Below, piece after piece: positions 39,342-53,027 of a stretch of 64,000 nucleotides of DNA. The notes under the pieces were generated by a model. The model saw nothing but the letters and a program-made list of their open reading frames with translations, was not told where the DNA came from and ran no database searches. The stretch is from Struthidea cinerea (Eukaryota > Chordata > Aves > Passeriformes > Corcoracidae), in the NCBI GenBank assembly GCA_013397865.1, contig VZTI01004085.1, positions 191,476-255,475 on the forward strand, given 5' to 3'. The position numbers and the translations under genes were made by a program. Within the stretch, counting starts at the first letter, position 1. Each line of letters begins with the position of its first letter.

Positions 39342-40017
39342 GATACTACAAATCATAACTGCATGGAACAGTCATGTGAACTTTTTTTCAGTAGTAATAG
39401 AATTTACATGATTACAAGTGCAGTGGGTGTCATTAAAATTTTAACATTTGCCACCTTTTGTCATTGTAATTCTGCATATATTCAGGGGCAGTGAATTTGG
39501 AGGTCTTAAAGCATGTGCTGCTTCTATATAAGTTGCAAATTTTATTTCATTATAAAATAATTTGAATGTTCTGCTGATAGTATTGTTCTGCTGCCTGAGC
39601 CTGCTGCTGTCACTTTTCTTTGAACACAGACCCTCTGGGGCAAAGTCACCCCAAGGGGCTATTCCATTACTATTGTTCAAAACCAGGACATTTGTTTTTA
39701 AAGTTTCAACTCCATTCCATTAAGCTTGCAAAATGGCAAGGCAGTGAAAAAAGTCCCTTCTTAAAGACATGAATGCATGGGGAATATTTTAGGATATATA
39801 TGAGTAATCACTCCTTCATCTCTAGGTAAGCGGTAGACAGGAGTTAATTGCTCAGCTCTCAGAGACAGGACTTTTTTGTGCATGCTTGGGTGGGGAATAG
39901 CCCTGTGCCTGTAAAGCCATTCAGCAAGAGTCATTAATTCCAGCATGACATGAAGGAAAATCTAATGTGGTTTCAGACTGGTAGGAAATTAATCATTTTT
40001 TCTCCTCACCACTTGAG

Positions 40018-40083
40018 ACACAGAATCATGGAATCGTTTAGGTTGGAAAATACCCTTAAGATCACCAAGTCCATAGTAAAACA
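40018..40083 (-). mobile_element. CR1 LINE 3' tip, antisense
   Basis: Contains 'cacagaatcatggaatcg' then 'ttaggttggaaaataccctt' and 'agatcaccaagtccatagt', the last 65 or so bases of a CR1 in reverse orientation. To the right the sequence stops resembling CR1, so the insertion was very short or has been disrupted. Confidence 0.88.
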
Positions 40084-42269
40084 TGAAAGCCAAATCCAAA
40101 CTGGAGAGTTTAGGGAATCCATGCTGAGGAGCAGAAGCTTTTAGGCTTCACTCTTGGATCCAGAACTGCTGGATCACAGTCAGGGAGGAGGCAGGGTGGC
40201 TCAGTGGGCTCAGGATGAGCCAGGGCAAAGCCAGGGAGACAGCTGCTCAAACACCACCATTCCAGCTGAGCAGCCTGCACTGTCATGTAAGAAAGGAGAC
40301 AGAAGCAGCAGCTTTCTGCATGGATTGCCACGTGTTCTGCAGTTACATCTCATGTGTTAGGTCTAGATGGTAACCAAGGCTTCAGCACTAGTGTCTAAGC
40401 ATGGTAGGACATACAAATGCTCCGACTTCTCCAGGAGGGCCCTGATACCTCTTTCCAAGAGCACCAGCCTAGCTACAGTTCTCTGCTGAAAAGATTTTCA
40501 AAGTTTAGACTTCAAAATAAGCTTTTCTATTCAGCTCCAGGAAAAAGATTAACAAAACGAGGTAGTTGTTAACTGAAAAAAATGTTACATTATCTTCTTC
40601 AGTTACTGCTTTCATATGTTTGCTTAGATTTAAATATATAATTCACAGGATCAGTGTAGTTAGAAATGTAAAAGATCTTTTTAGGTCACCTCATCCATCT
40701 TTGCCAGCACAGCATAATTTTGATGACTGTATTGTCCGTTTTCTCTTTAAACCTTGATAATCTGAAAGTCACGTAGGGGAAATAAACTGGGTGCTTTGCA
40801 GAAATGTTGTTTGCAGATGGTAATCACAAACCAAGGAAAGGCAACACTGCAATACACGCTAAATTTATGGATTTGTTTTGTCCATCACAAAATGACTATA
40901 GCTCTTGGTGTTGAGTGAAGTCAAGTACCACACAAGTGCACTTACCGCTCATGGGGTTTATATGTTTTGACGACAATGTGCAGCATAGAATGGTGTTTGC
41001 TATTTGAATTTTGCCTAGGAAAACTAATTCATGATGGTGGCACTGAGAGCAGAATCATGCTGTCAGGAAATTTGGTTAAAACATAGCCTAGAACTTCCTA
41101 ACACAGCTAATTTGCTGTAGAAACACAATACAGGATATATATCCACAAGCACACACAGGAGGGCGATTTGTGGATGTACTTATTAAGAATAGTGGGAGCT
41201 TCTCCAACCAAGTGTGCTACCTGTCTGTCATGTGTTCAAATCACTTAAAGTGAATATAAGAATATATATAAAATATCTGTAGGAACTTTATTATAATGTA
41301 AGAATATCCAAAATTGCAACTGAACCACAAAGAGACAACACTTGTGATAGAGGTGAAGAAGAGAACAACCCTGGATATGCTGAGAGCTGCTCCTTAGACT
41401 GAAGTGAACCAGAACAAATAGCTGTGACTTGCAAAAAATCAAAACTGCTTTCAAACAACTCTTACCACATAGCACAGCCATCTTCAGGGGACTGACAAAA
41501 TCCTAAATCTTTTTATCTATTTAGTTTTAAATATTGTTTGTGTGTGCACATGAAAGTACCTATATATTTAAATGACCTTTCTTATTATGAGGGAAATATT
41601 CAGTTTGGAACCGAGCGTTAATAGACTGTTTTTTTAAAGTCTGAAGACAATGCTTTGGAGCTTTCCACACTTTCGTAATGCAGCAAAGTCTTAAGAACTT
41701 AATGAGAACAATTAAAACATCAATATTGTCAATAATTGTACTTCAGAGCATTTTCACAGAGACCTCTAACTACTGAAGTTGTCTGCAGTCTGAAAGAGTG
41801 ACAAATACTAGAGTGAGGAAGAGCAGAAAATGCTATCTAGAAAAACATGCTGGGACGCCATAAGCTTTGCTGAATATGTATTTAAAATTCAGACAACTCA
41901 ACCACTAAAACCTCTACCTTAAAGAAATTAAAGGAAAGGACACCTTTTCCAACATCCAAAATCCCCTTGCCAGAGCTAGCTGTCTCTAGGCTCCAGCCAG
42001 CTGTCAAAGGCTCTAGCCACAGATTTTCAGCTTTTATCTATCTTTTTGGAAACAAACAACTCCCCAGTTCTCTGTGGAGTACTCTAATTAATGAAAGCTC
42101 ATGCATTTATTCTGCATAGTATATAAACCTACTCACAAAACAAAGGAGAACGAGGTTCATCACATCACTCTCAGTCTGAATTTTCCATCAGTGGAAAGCA
42201 GGAAAGGTAAGATCAGTTGACAGATTCAGGGCATGGGATTGACAGTCGAGGAGGGGAATGGGGGCCCAA

Positions 42270-42350
42270 AGAGCTTGTGCAGTTTCTGTCCTTCGAGGTT
42301 TTCAAGGCTCCACAATAAAAATCCCCGAGCTGCCTGGCTGAAGCCTGGCT
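42270..42350 (+). mobile_element. Possible CR1 fragment, sense
   Basis: 'ttctgtccttcgaggttttc' and 'cgagctgcctggctgaa' align in order with the CR1 3' section about 'tccttggaggttttcaag ... gagcaacctggtctga'. Only about 80 bp is recognisable and the tail is missing. Confidence 0.42.
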
Positions 42351-45300
42351 GAACCTTAACCCCTCTCAGCAGGAAGGTGGACAGTGTGTGAGCTCCTGAG
42401 CTCTTTGAACTACCTACCATCCTTTCACTTTTTGTCTCCATGTTCAAACTCGCTTTAAAACAGGAACTACCCAACAAAGAATAATTAAGATGAGTGATAA
42501 GTAGACTCAGTTATCAAGGTTTAATAGAACTCAGATGTTGCCTGAATACCCTCTTGAACAGCTTTGATCACCCTCCTATTTCTAGGAGTCTCTTCACTTT
42601 ATGATTATAAAGTCCGTCGAGATGAAACGCACTCCATGAGTGCCATGTATATTAATTTTTCCTGTATTTTAACCTAGTTGACAGATCAACAAAGACACAG
42701 TTTACTTTCATGACAGATACCTGTTAATTTTGTTCTGCCTCACAGAAACATGCAGCTAATCTGAATGCACTGGAGTGATTTATTTTCTTGTTTTATCATG
42801 TCAGACACCTCTCTCCTATTGATTCAGAACATTAAAATCTATGCCAGTATGCAAGGGATTCAGAAATACTCCACTACTTATTTTATGTGTAAATCTACAA
42901 CTTGAGGTTAAACCAAACAACCAGAGCACAAAGAATCTGTGATACAAAATTGGTATGCAGCAATAATCAGGTTTGTAAACCAGGATTATGACCAGAGATT
43001 ATAAGGATTTTAAAAAATATGTAAGAATATAGAATTTCCTCCAATGAATCTTACACAAGTGCTAATGCAATATCATTTATTTTAAGTTTGTTCTATCATT
43101 TTCCTTTTGGTTTATGAAGAAGAAAGCATCCGAGAATGTGCATTTTCTTCTCTACCAGTCTTTATTTGATTTATTAGTATATTAGATTTAACAGCATCAG
43201 TTATTCTTACTTAGGGAACAATTTGAGGCATTACATAATGAATGTAACAGTGAGATTTCTGTCTAAAGAGTGAAAAATTTCCTTTCTTAAAATATGCCTC
43301 ATTCCCTTTGACAGACTGTATCTAAACTTGGATATCCCATCAAAAAGGCTAAATTTATAGACAGTGAAATAATTTTCCCTCCACTTCCTTCAGTACTACT
43401 ATATACAAGATGAAAGGAAATCTGGGGTCCATAACAGCACAAGACTACATTTAATGGAAACAACACCAAAAACTAAGTCGTGCATGTTGGAATTTGAAGA
43501 ACATATTTAGCTTAACATAGCTTTAGTAGTGAAAACTTGCTGACTGCATCTGTTGAGAATCCCAGCTTTTACACTGCCCAAACCCTCTGCCCTGGAGGCA
43601 AGACAAATGCCTTACAGAAACTTTATCTCCTCTTTAGTCTATTCATGTAAAGTTACACTTTGCAGCCTGTCTATCTGAAGTGGGGAAAGGGGAACAGTTA
43701 ACAGAGGGAAGAAGAGGAGAAGGTTGCCTACATGTAAACAAATTATTTTCTCTCAAGATCCTTGCAGTAGCAGAAATAATTGCTTAGTTTCATGAAATTC
43801 AGGAACTCCCCCAAGTAACAGTTTATCCCTGGCCTCAGAGCAATGGTTGAGAAGCACAGGTGAAGGCTGAGCCAACTCTCTTGTGAGTTCATCTCCTGTT
43901 GTGACAGCCCCAAACCTCGTCCACAGCTTCAAATGAGTTTCTCTTCAACCAAACACCAAACTGACCCACAGTTACACTGTGAAATCACATGAGATGTTCA
44001 GGCCAGGATGGAAAGTCTGCAGAGTTACTCAGATATGCTCTCTACATTTCTTGTTGCAGAACGATACCTTCTGACACCCAATCCAAAACTGAAACTTGTT
44101 TTACAGAGGGTGGAGTTCCAGTTAAAACATGCAAATAGATGATTTCTGTTTAAAATAGCCTCAGCTGTGACATGTCAGATGAGATGCAAGAAGCAGTTAC
44201 AACAGCTTTTTACTAATTAAATTAGATAACAATTTTCCAGTTTGTGTGGTACAGTCAGAGTATGACTTATTACCTCTGGGTAGCTAACTAGGCTTGAACT
44301 AGACACATTTGGAAAAAATAAAAGCTTTAGCAAAAATATTTGGTTGATAATTTTATACTTCATGAAAATATATATATTAATAGGCACAGATTGTCTTGTG
44401 TACAAAAATGTACATTCAATGTATTGTATATAACATGTGGATGACATATTTCACGTCCACCTCACAAGCATTAGAGAGACTTCGTTCCTTAAAATCATGC
44501 TGCCCTTGTGGAGAGAGTGATCCAATTGAAGCTGGGATACTGATGTGACCTGTTCCTGTGGCAGGTAACATCAAAATACGTTTCTTGGAAAGAGTTCTGC
44601 CAGGCCTTTCATTTTGAGCACTCATATGACATTGAAAAATGTCACTCATATGACAGAAAAATACCAGAGGACAGGAAAGCCAGGTACAAGACGTTCAGAT
44701 TGGAAATATGGACTCTAATATTTTCTAAACCAGAGCTTGTACCCAAGTTTTCTCCAGGAGTGTACTAGGAGAGTTGTTCTGTAGACTAGAGGATGTCAAT
44801 GACAGGTAAAGGATGTGATCACTGGGATGAATGTGGCCTTGAGCACAAGCTCAAACTTGGTCCTCTATCACTCTGAAAAATGTAGCTTGTGAATGTGTTC
44901 CTGTGAAAATATTTTGCACACCATCCTTGTACAGACTAATTACTGACCTTCTTGGGAGTCATAAGCAGAACAAAGACTGGGTCCCTTAGATTTGACAATC
45001 TGTATAAGAAAAATAAGGTTTAACTAGGAACGTATCTGTTTCTGACAAGAGAATGATGGATAGAGCCCCTTTATTCAACCTGACAGAAATATCTTTGTTG
45101 ACGAGCCTTGTATTTTGCAAAAGAGAAGGAATGGTGAGTACCTAGCTTTAAACATGTGAGGTGAAATATTGCATTTTAGACTGGAATGTATAATTTCATA
45201 GATTATGAGTTTTGTTTAATGACTGACTGCAAAACTGATATTTCAGGGTTTAGCACTTCGATGATTTATGGTCTTGTCAGCCAATTTTTAATATGCTCTA

Positions 45301-47035
45301 TGTGCACAGATGTTTCTGCAGTTGTGACGTGCTGTAAAAAATCACAATGGTCAATTGCCCTCCGGTGCTTTTCATGACAAGTTTGTGGCAGAAAAGTCAA
45401 GGGATTGTGTAGTGGAGCTGCAATGACTAGCAGGGATAGTTTAGTCATTAACTTGTGATTTCTTATTGTTACCAATGCTTGGAGCCCCCTGTGCTTCCAA
45501 AAGTGTCAAGAACAGAAAGATTAATTGAAATAAAAAAAGACAGAAAATTCAGTTGAAAGCATTGCAACAACAACACCTCTTTTATGTACAGACCTGACTT
45601 CCTGATATTTAATTTTGGGCTGAATTTCTCCAATAGCTAAATAGAAACAACCTTAGAAACAAATTCCCCTCATGTCTCTTCAAAATTATTTTATCCTAAC
45701 TGGAAAAACTGACTCCTCCAAAATCCCAAGCAGGATTGGTTGGAATAAGTGAATTTTGTTATTCATGAAGTATGGCACTGACAGGTGTAGTTTTCCAACT
45801 GGTTTGGGGTCCATCAGGGTGTGGAAGAACCAGCATCTACAACAGTGCTGCTTAATACAGAAATATCTGTATAATCTCTTGACACACATTTCTATAAGAC
45901 CTGAATAAATTTAAACTTCAAAACACCCTCTGTTCTCAGAAGCAGCACTCACTAGATCCCAAGACTCCTGACAGCTAATGATCTGGTTTTTGTTTGTTTT
46001 AATGTTTATTTTTATCCTTCTGTCCCATTCATATAATTTTCAATGTTGTGTTCACTACCTATAATTTCGGTTTGCTTGGAATGCTTTTGTCTCATCCTAG
46101 ACCTATGAAAGAACAGAAAACTGTGATACTACATTGTTATGTGGCAGATCAGGGGTAATATAGTCAGCTTGGTAGATTATTGGGAATTTACATCATTTAT
46201 TCTGCCTTCCTTCCTTCAAACTGTTTCTCAGTCAGTCACTGGTTTCATGTTTTGTTTGACAGACTTATTTTCAGTCTAACTGAGCTCATTGAATTGCAAA
46301 GGAAACTAATGAATATGAGCCCTACAACACTCCCACACAGACAGGCTCTTCCAACTGGGTGCCTACGTGCCACACAAAGCCCTCACACAACTCTACCAGA
46401 TTTGTTGAGCAACAGCAATGTATCAGAACAACAATACATTGCTTAAAACAAAGCTCTTCTTTCATACAAATGTTACTAAGAATACAAGTAAACAGAACTA
46501 AATTGTAAAAGTTGAGATTTATTCTTAGAGAACGTTTGGTAAATGAAGTCAACGTACATTTAAAATTGGTGTGTCTGCTACAGGGTGTTGTTAGCTAGCT
46601 CCTAGGAAGCAAACAAAAAACACCAAGAATTGAGCAGTTTTTCCCCACTGCTGAATTGACTGTTTTATCCAATAGAGCAATATTAAAAGGACATTCACAC
46701 ACTTATACAAAGGAGAGAAAGAAAATAGAAAAAAAAGACAGAAAAAGAGCTGAGTTTCATCATGATCCTGGTATGTACCTCCTCTTCCACAGCATGGAAC
46801 CATCAGCAAGTCTGACTGTTGCATTGCTGTAAATACCCTGTCCCTTAAAGCCTTCCACTTTTCTCCATGACCCCTGCATGCCTCTCCATAAAGCTCAGAC
46901 AGGTTGAAGGGCATGTGAGAAATCAGCTGTTTATTTCAAGATTGGGAAATTCAATGACCGTGGGATATTTAAGCCTGGATATCTCTGGCCCTGCCAGATT
47001 TATCATTAGCTGCCTACATTACCAGTGGCTTTCTG

Positions 47036-47071
47036 TACTACTACTACTAGTACTACTAGTACTACTACTGC
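47036..47071. repeat. (TAC/AGT)n trinucleotide repeat
   Basis: About 36 bp of TAC units interrupted twice by AG (TACTAG). It is the source of the VVVLVVLVVVV run in the minus-strand translation. Confidence 0.9.
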
Positions 47072-47160
47072 TAATTCCTGCTTAAAAAATAATTTTAGGA
47101 ACTTGTTATTAAGAACTTCGTTAGAGAGAAGCAAAACCACAAAGTAACTAACTTCCCTGT

Positions 47161-47185
47161 TGTTTACTGTCCTAGACAGTAAACA
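47161..47185. promoter_or_regulatory. Perfect hairpin bearing two inverted forkhead-type motifs
   Basis: The arms TGTTTACTGTC (47161-47171) and GACAGTAAACA (47175-47185) are exactly complementary with a 3-nt loop, CTA. Each arm carries the forkhead consensus TGTTTAC / GTAAACA, so the site could bind a FOX-family dimer or simply be a chance palindrome. No other regulatory context is recognised. Confidence 0.45.
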
Positions 47186-48179
47186 TCTGACTTCATAATT
47201 TATCCTTTCTAAAAAGAAAACCAACAAATTTAGCTTAAATTTAGCTGTGAAAAATAGACAAGCCTTAAAAAAATTACTATGAGTAGTCAAACACATGGCA
47301 ACAGATTTTAGCTCAACTAGAATATGAACAAACTCCCATATGGTTGAATGAGCAATCATGACCAAAACAAGACTATATATCTTGTAAAAGGAATAACAAA
47401 CAACTGTTTTGACAAAAAAACCTTTCACTGCTTTATTTGCATGGAAAAAATAACTATGTTTTTCTGAAAGTTTAACTACAGGAATTGCTGGATTACTAAA
47501 CACAAAATGTCCTTTACCAAGCTGATTCCAGAAGTAACAGATGCTCATAAACAGCATATATTCTTATTTTCTTAGAAAAATAAGTCATTAAAACTGCATA
47601 ACAAAAAAATATATTTATGTATTTCACTCTGTGCAGATACAAAAATATTCCTAAGTCAGAATTCAGAGAAAATTAACTGGGCTGTAGGTGAAAAAGGGCA
47701 TAAATCAATACATATCCAGACTTTCTCACAGAAAAAGTATATTCAATATTCCCATAGAAGTCCAGACAGTGAATGATATATGTAGCCTCTACTCACAGTG
47801 TAACTTTCTGGGTCCTCTGCAGTAGCATTGCAGGGCTGGGAAGTTCAGAGCTCCAGAGCAATAAACTCAGGGCAGAATATCCGCTTCCCTGCCAAAAGTT
47901 TCATTTTCTGGACAGCCCTAGAGACAATATCTTCATATCTTGTACACAAGAGGGGATAGGATGGCTCACTGGCCATCAGAGAAAAGCTCTTTTTCCTAGG
48001 AGCTCTTTACAGATTTCAGTACAACTGCACTTAGGCTCTAATATTAAGCTTAATGCACTGAAAATTACAGGAAAAAGGTATTTTTTCCTTTTGAAATGAA
48101 TGTTAACTATTCTTATGCAAACATTATAGGAAATGAACACCAGTATAATACGAAATAAACAAAACAAGAGTGCCTTTAG

Positions 48180-48195
48180 ATTCTATGATTCTATG
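48180..48195 (+). mobile_element. Likely CR1 tail octamers (ATTCTATG)2
   Basis: Two tandem ATTCTATG units, the hallmark 3' terminal repeat of avian CR1, in sense orientation. The upstream 60 bases are only weakly CR1-like, so the body of the element has decayed or was never inserted. Confidence 0.5.
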
Positions 48196-48849
48196 TGGTA
48201 TCCTGTCCTCATTAAAAGAATTCTCTGCAATTTTGATGAATTTTCCTGACAAACTTCATCATTTGCCATGTGGCATGTCTGACCTCAGAATCTCTTTCCA
48301 AACAGTCTGCTGTTGCTAATGCAGTAGAAATTCAAATAATTTGTTCTAGAAAAGCAGGTTGGATGAACATACAGATGAAGTGCAACCCCTATATTTGTTT
48401 GATATTTATTGCACTTCTCTCTAGTTCAGCACTGGACATCTGTCTCAAAGCCATCAAGAGGATGTCAGTTGTAAGGAGTAACACAATGCTGACTAAAGAC
48501 GTGTTTAGACCAACAGCCTGAGCCTCTGTGTCAATCGCTTACCTCTGACAAACATTGCATATAATCCATCTCCCTTTATAGCATAAAGTGAGTTCACAAA
48601 ATGATCAAAAAATGTTGATTAAAAACTGTCTCACAATACATTCATTGAGATATTAACAACAGCTACCTCCATATTTTTAATATACACTCTGTTATTCTTA
48701 TACTGCATGAGACATTGTAGAGGATTTCTAAAGTAAATAGAAAATCATATTCTTAAATTGGACTAAAATTTGCAAAATATTTGTGAATTCAGTATCACAA
48801 ATGTCATCCCCTCACTGAATAATAGTAGCAACATGGTAACAACTAGCCA

Positions 48850-48930
48850 GTATCTGGAGGTTTACATTTCCATACCTCCAAGAGGTAAGGTAAGTATCAG
48901 TATCCCCAGCCAAGGCACGAGGAAGTCCCT
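48850..48930 (-). repeat. Possible MIR-type SINE remnant, antisense
   Basis: 'ccaagaggtaaggtaagtat' and 'cagtatccccagccaaggca' resemble the antisense MIR core ('ccctatgaggtaggtactat', 'tattatccccattttacaga'). Highly diverged. Confidence 0.38.
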
Positions 48931-51900
48931 TGAGACCTGGTGCAGTGTTCTGTCCATTGCCTTCCACGGACACCACTGAAGCATAACTGGGTAAGAGACA
49001 ACAGAACTTGCCTTCCAAGGAAACAGATACTGTGGATTGTGCGTACTGGAAACAACAGCTCTGATAAAGCCAGAGATCTCTTAAAGCACATGATGTTCCC
49101 TCTGCAGAGCTCTGGTAAGACCTGCTGAGGTCGAGCAGTCTCTGCACAGGCAATGAGCATTTGAGTCCTCTCAAGCTGTCAGTGCTCTTCCAATGGAGTG
49201 TTTTTGCTGATACTGTCACAAGATGGTTATGCCAGGGAAAGAATACTCCCAGATTGCTGCCCAAACTCACTCTTCATCCTACAAACGCTATTTAAACTGT
49301 TGGCAATGATTATTAAGGTCAACAAGTTATACACACTGAGAATTCATGCTAACCATGATGGGGCATGTCGAAAAAGTGGCTTCATAATATCCACAGAAGC
49401 CCCTCCTTTACTCTGTGTGGCCAGTATCTTTTGGAGTTGAAAACAGGAAGTTTACATGCAATAGCTTTTTAATTTGTAAGTAATTTCTCACTATCAAGTT
49501 ATGTTTTTCTCTCCTACACTTTTAAAATACTATTAAGGTCATGTATGAAACCAATTTTAATTATATAGAGAATACCATGGAAGATTTGCAAGATATATAT
49601 ATTTTTTTGTCCACAAACTGCTGTATATTAAATGTGATTTAGACAAATTGGGCTGTTTGCCAGTAATGAGCTGAAAAGAACATCTGGACATGTGCAACAC
49701 ATGCAAATTCACCTCTAGCATATCAGTCTGGTGCTGGTGAATCTTAGTTTGTTTCTAGCTATTTTTTGGTTTGTGGCCAATCACTCTTGACATCTAAAAA
49801 GGACTAAAACATTTCTAGACTTGTAACTTTTTAGACATACACTTCTTGTTTACTCTGTAATATCAGATTTTGATGCAGGCTTTCACCATAGGTAAAATGG
49901 ATAGTTCCAGTAGTCTCATATAGATCTTCTATAGATACAGGTAATCATGACTCACAATATAAACGTGTAAAAGATGTTTGTAAATCAGTAGAGATATTTA
50001 ATTTTAGAAACTTTTCTAATGGAAGAATTAATTTTCTGGAGCTCTTTGTTCCCTTTGGAAATCACTGTGGGTCTGACAAAGTGGCCAGATTCATCCTCAC
50101 AATTGCTGTCCTGAGGTCGTGGTGTCAAAACTGGAGTTTGCATTGAAGTATGAAGTTGCTCCAGGTGAACTGCATTGGGATTTCACATAAGAGAAATAAC
50201 AGAGACTTCGATCAAACTTAGAACTTCTTATTAATGCCTTTAAGAGATGTAATTTGTGGGATTCCCCACACAGAGCACCATGCTTAAAAGGATTGGACAA
50301 CAGCTCTCCAGACAGTTTCAATTTCTTTAAAAAAAAAAAGTTTCTAGTTGCCAGAGACCTGACACACCTGACTTGTGCTCTGAGAGATACAGTGATGCCC
50401 TCCTGGAATGCCATTCATTTCAATAACTCTTAAAGCAGATACTAAAAATAATTTAAATATCAACATCAATATGCATTTTGCTGTGCTTACAGAATTCTCC
50501 AGGCTAAAGAATGAATGGGAAGTTTCATTGCTTTAAATGGGCTATGTATTTATAAGTTTGGGGAATTCTACAGCCTAGCAGGATAAGAACATCTATAACA
50601 ATATGAAATATCTTAAGTGTGTCCATGGTTCTCCACTATAGATTTAATTCTGCAAGAAACACACAAGATTTTTATACTGTTCCAGATGTGCCTTATATTA
50701 CCCTGAAATTCCAACAACTCACCAGACAGTGGTGTCTATCAGTGTTCACTACCTTTATTTCTTTTAAAACACTTTCTAATTAGTGAGAAATTAGACACAT
50801 GCCTTCCACATGCCAATACAGCTAACACAGACCAGGAGTAGGCGACCATTTCCTAGGTAGGGTTTTCAACATGACTGCAAATTTTCCAGGTCAAAACTGG
50901 AAAAATTGCTTCTCTGTTAAACCAGAACAAAAATAAGTTTGCCCTCCTGGTTATTGTTCTGTGAAGCAGCAGGGCAAAGCAGCAAATTTGTAACATGCTA
51001 AAAATCAAGAGCAATTGTTATACCAATAGTATTTCCCTCACGATAGTAATGTTGAGGGTGGAAAATTGACACTGTAAGTCACAGAAACAATTACTGTCTG
51101 ATGCTAGAGAAGTTCAGATCTGTTCTTATGTTCCTTATCTTAGGGCTAAACACTCACATAAAACTGGAGGTTTTTTTAGAGCATGACAATTGAGGAAACA
51201 AAAATAGTTTGGCTAGTTTGTATAAGTGACTTTGAAAATGCACATTTTCTGCCTTGCATAATGTAAGTAACTAGACAGATGAAATGAGAGGTTAGCAAAA
51301 GAAACAAGCTTTGGAAAGCTTCTCACAGCATGCAACAAACTGCAAAAGTGTATTCTTGATATCAGTAATGTGTATCAGTTGGAGGTAATTTTTTTCCCTG
51401 TTCATTTTCTCTCTACTTCCCAAGAGACTATTTCAGAGATTACTGTATAATTATAATCAACAGTTATTTTATGAGGCCGACAAGACCTCCCTGAACTAAA
51501 TGACTTTTCCCTTTTAGTCACAAGACTTTCTATAGCACTAGTAATTTCTTTAAGTGGTCAATCATACAAATTCAAAAAATGAATAGCAATCTTTATTAAT
51601 ACTGGGTTCAGCTGCTTTATCCAGTGATGAATATATCTTACGCAATACATTTTTTATGTGCAGTCACTTTTATTTCTGTTAATGTTTCTATCTGAAGTGA
51701 GAAGTTTGATAGTCAGAGATTTTGACTAGGACTGTAGCTGTATCTAAAAAAAATATATTAATAAAGCATTGTTGCTTCTGTGATCATTGTATTTTCCTTT
51801 CCATTATTTTCCTTATAATTTGAAGGCTGACGTGCAATTCACTACTATGGAATGGCCAAGTGGAAGGAATAATTTCAAAGTCATTTATACTCAGAACAAA

Positions 51901-53009
51901 TCAGAGTAGTTAAAAGAAGCACTAACAAGGGAGGACTCCACTCACAGCCTGAATTTCCTTTTACAATAGTTCACATTTTTCTGCTTTGAACCTCTGACTG
52001 AATATAATAAGGAAATACTAAAATAAAGTGGAGAAATGATAATTCAGGTATTGCAAAGAAAGATGTCATTTATAATGGTAATCATAAGTGTATGTTATAT
52101 CCTATTGTACATACCTGTTTTTTTACATGATTTACAAGTTCCACTTATAATGATTACACTTTATAAACCTCACAAGAAGTTAGCAATTCCCAACAGGAAA
52201 CACATAAAAACTATGATCCTTTTATTTCCACTTGGGGAGAATCTCTACTCTGAATATGAGACAAAATATACCAAACAGTCATAGGAAAAATGAGACCAAA
52301 AAAGTAGGTGATGGGTTTAGAATACCAGGAGCAAAGCACTGACAAGGTTTTTGGGACAAGATGATAGAGAGCACTGTGGGGCTTAGGCAGAATAACAATT
52401 TGGCTGGACAGATATTTGCAGACAAAGCTCCTCCCCAGGTTCGACAGCCAGCACTTTAAAGGCAAGCACAGGGCTGGCCAGGCTGATCGGAGGCAAAGTT
52501 GACATCCTTGTAGCTGATTAAGAGAGGGGGTAGAAAGGAAGATAAAGTTTTATATCTGATGAGGAAGATCCAAAAAAAAAGGACACGTGTTGAGGAGTGA
52601 TAGAGTCAGAACCAGGGGCTGGGATGATGAATGAGCTCTGCAGGAGAGTTGTGGTAAGCTGCAATTCCGTCATGGTTAAACAAGAATGGTGCAGCTGCAA
52701 GAAGGAAAATCAGATGCCGTTCCTGAACACGTTATTTGCAACAGCAGTTGTTCTACTGTTTAGTAGAAGGTGAATGGAGAAATAAAAAGTTCTCTGCGCA
52801 GTTCTAGAGCAGAACTATGACAGAGCAAGTGAAGACAAAGCTGCACCCCAGCACTCAGAGCAACCTGGGACTAAAACTCAGCTCTTCCTCACTGCTGCCC
52901 CTGTCTCTTTGGGAACTCTGAGGCAAGGCTAATTTCCCAGCAGCACAGCACTTGCTGCCTTGTTTTCTTTGCTTTAAATAAATATATACAGGCAGGCTGT
53001 ACAGCTTCA

Positions 53010-53027
53010 GTCCCCTCATGAGGGGAC
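53010..53027. repeat. Perfect 18-bp palindrome
   Basis: GTCCCCTCATGAGGGGAC is identical to its own reverse complement and is flanked by a direct repeat ACAGCTTC (53001-53008 and 53026-53033). Confidence 0.7.

Larger units (their letters stand above)
26937..40017. other. Long AT-rich gene-free stretch
   Basis: Thirteen kilobases without a recognisable exon or interspersed repeat, apart from the simple repeats listed. Several sub-stretches have balanced, homeodomain-motif-rich composition typical of conserved non-coding elements (28300-28460, 31950-32340, 38060-38170; see findings). Open frames such as 27226-27591, 31299-31556 and 34771-35136 match no protein I know. Consistent with a long intron or a gene desert. 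Confidence 0.55.
40084..48179. other. Gene-free AT-rich stretch with small repeats
   Basis: No exon is recognised. Small features are listed separately: a weak CR1 piece at 42270-42350, a TAC repeat and an FOX-type hairpin. The longest gap-free open frame in the window, 47006-47557 on the minus strand (183 codons), is rich in F, V, L, K and N, and part of it is the translated TAC repeat, so it is probably fortuitous. The 40150-40340 segment is GC-richer but unassigned. Confidence 0.55.

Noticed and set aside
46591..46914. 107-codon minus frame with a plausible start region
   Set aside because: The second half is low-complexity hydrophobic sequence from A-rich DNA, and the first half resembles no family I know.
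48812..49270. 152-codon minus frame
   Set aside because: Several frames are open on both strands, it overlaps a MIR-like piece, and no domain is visible.
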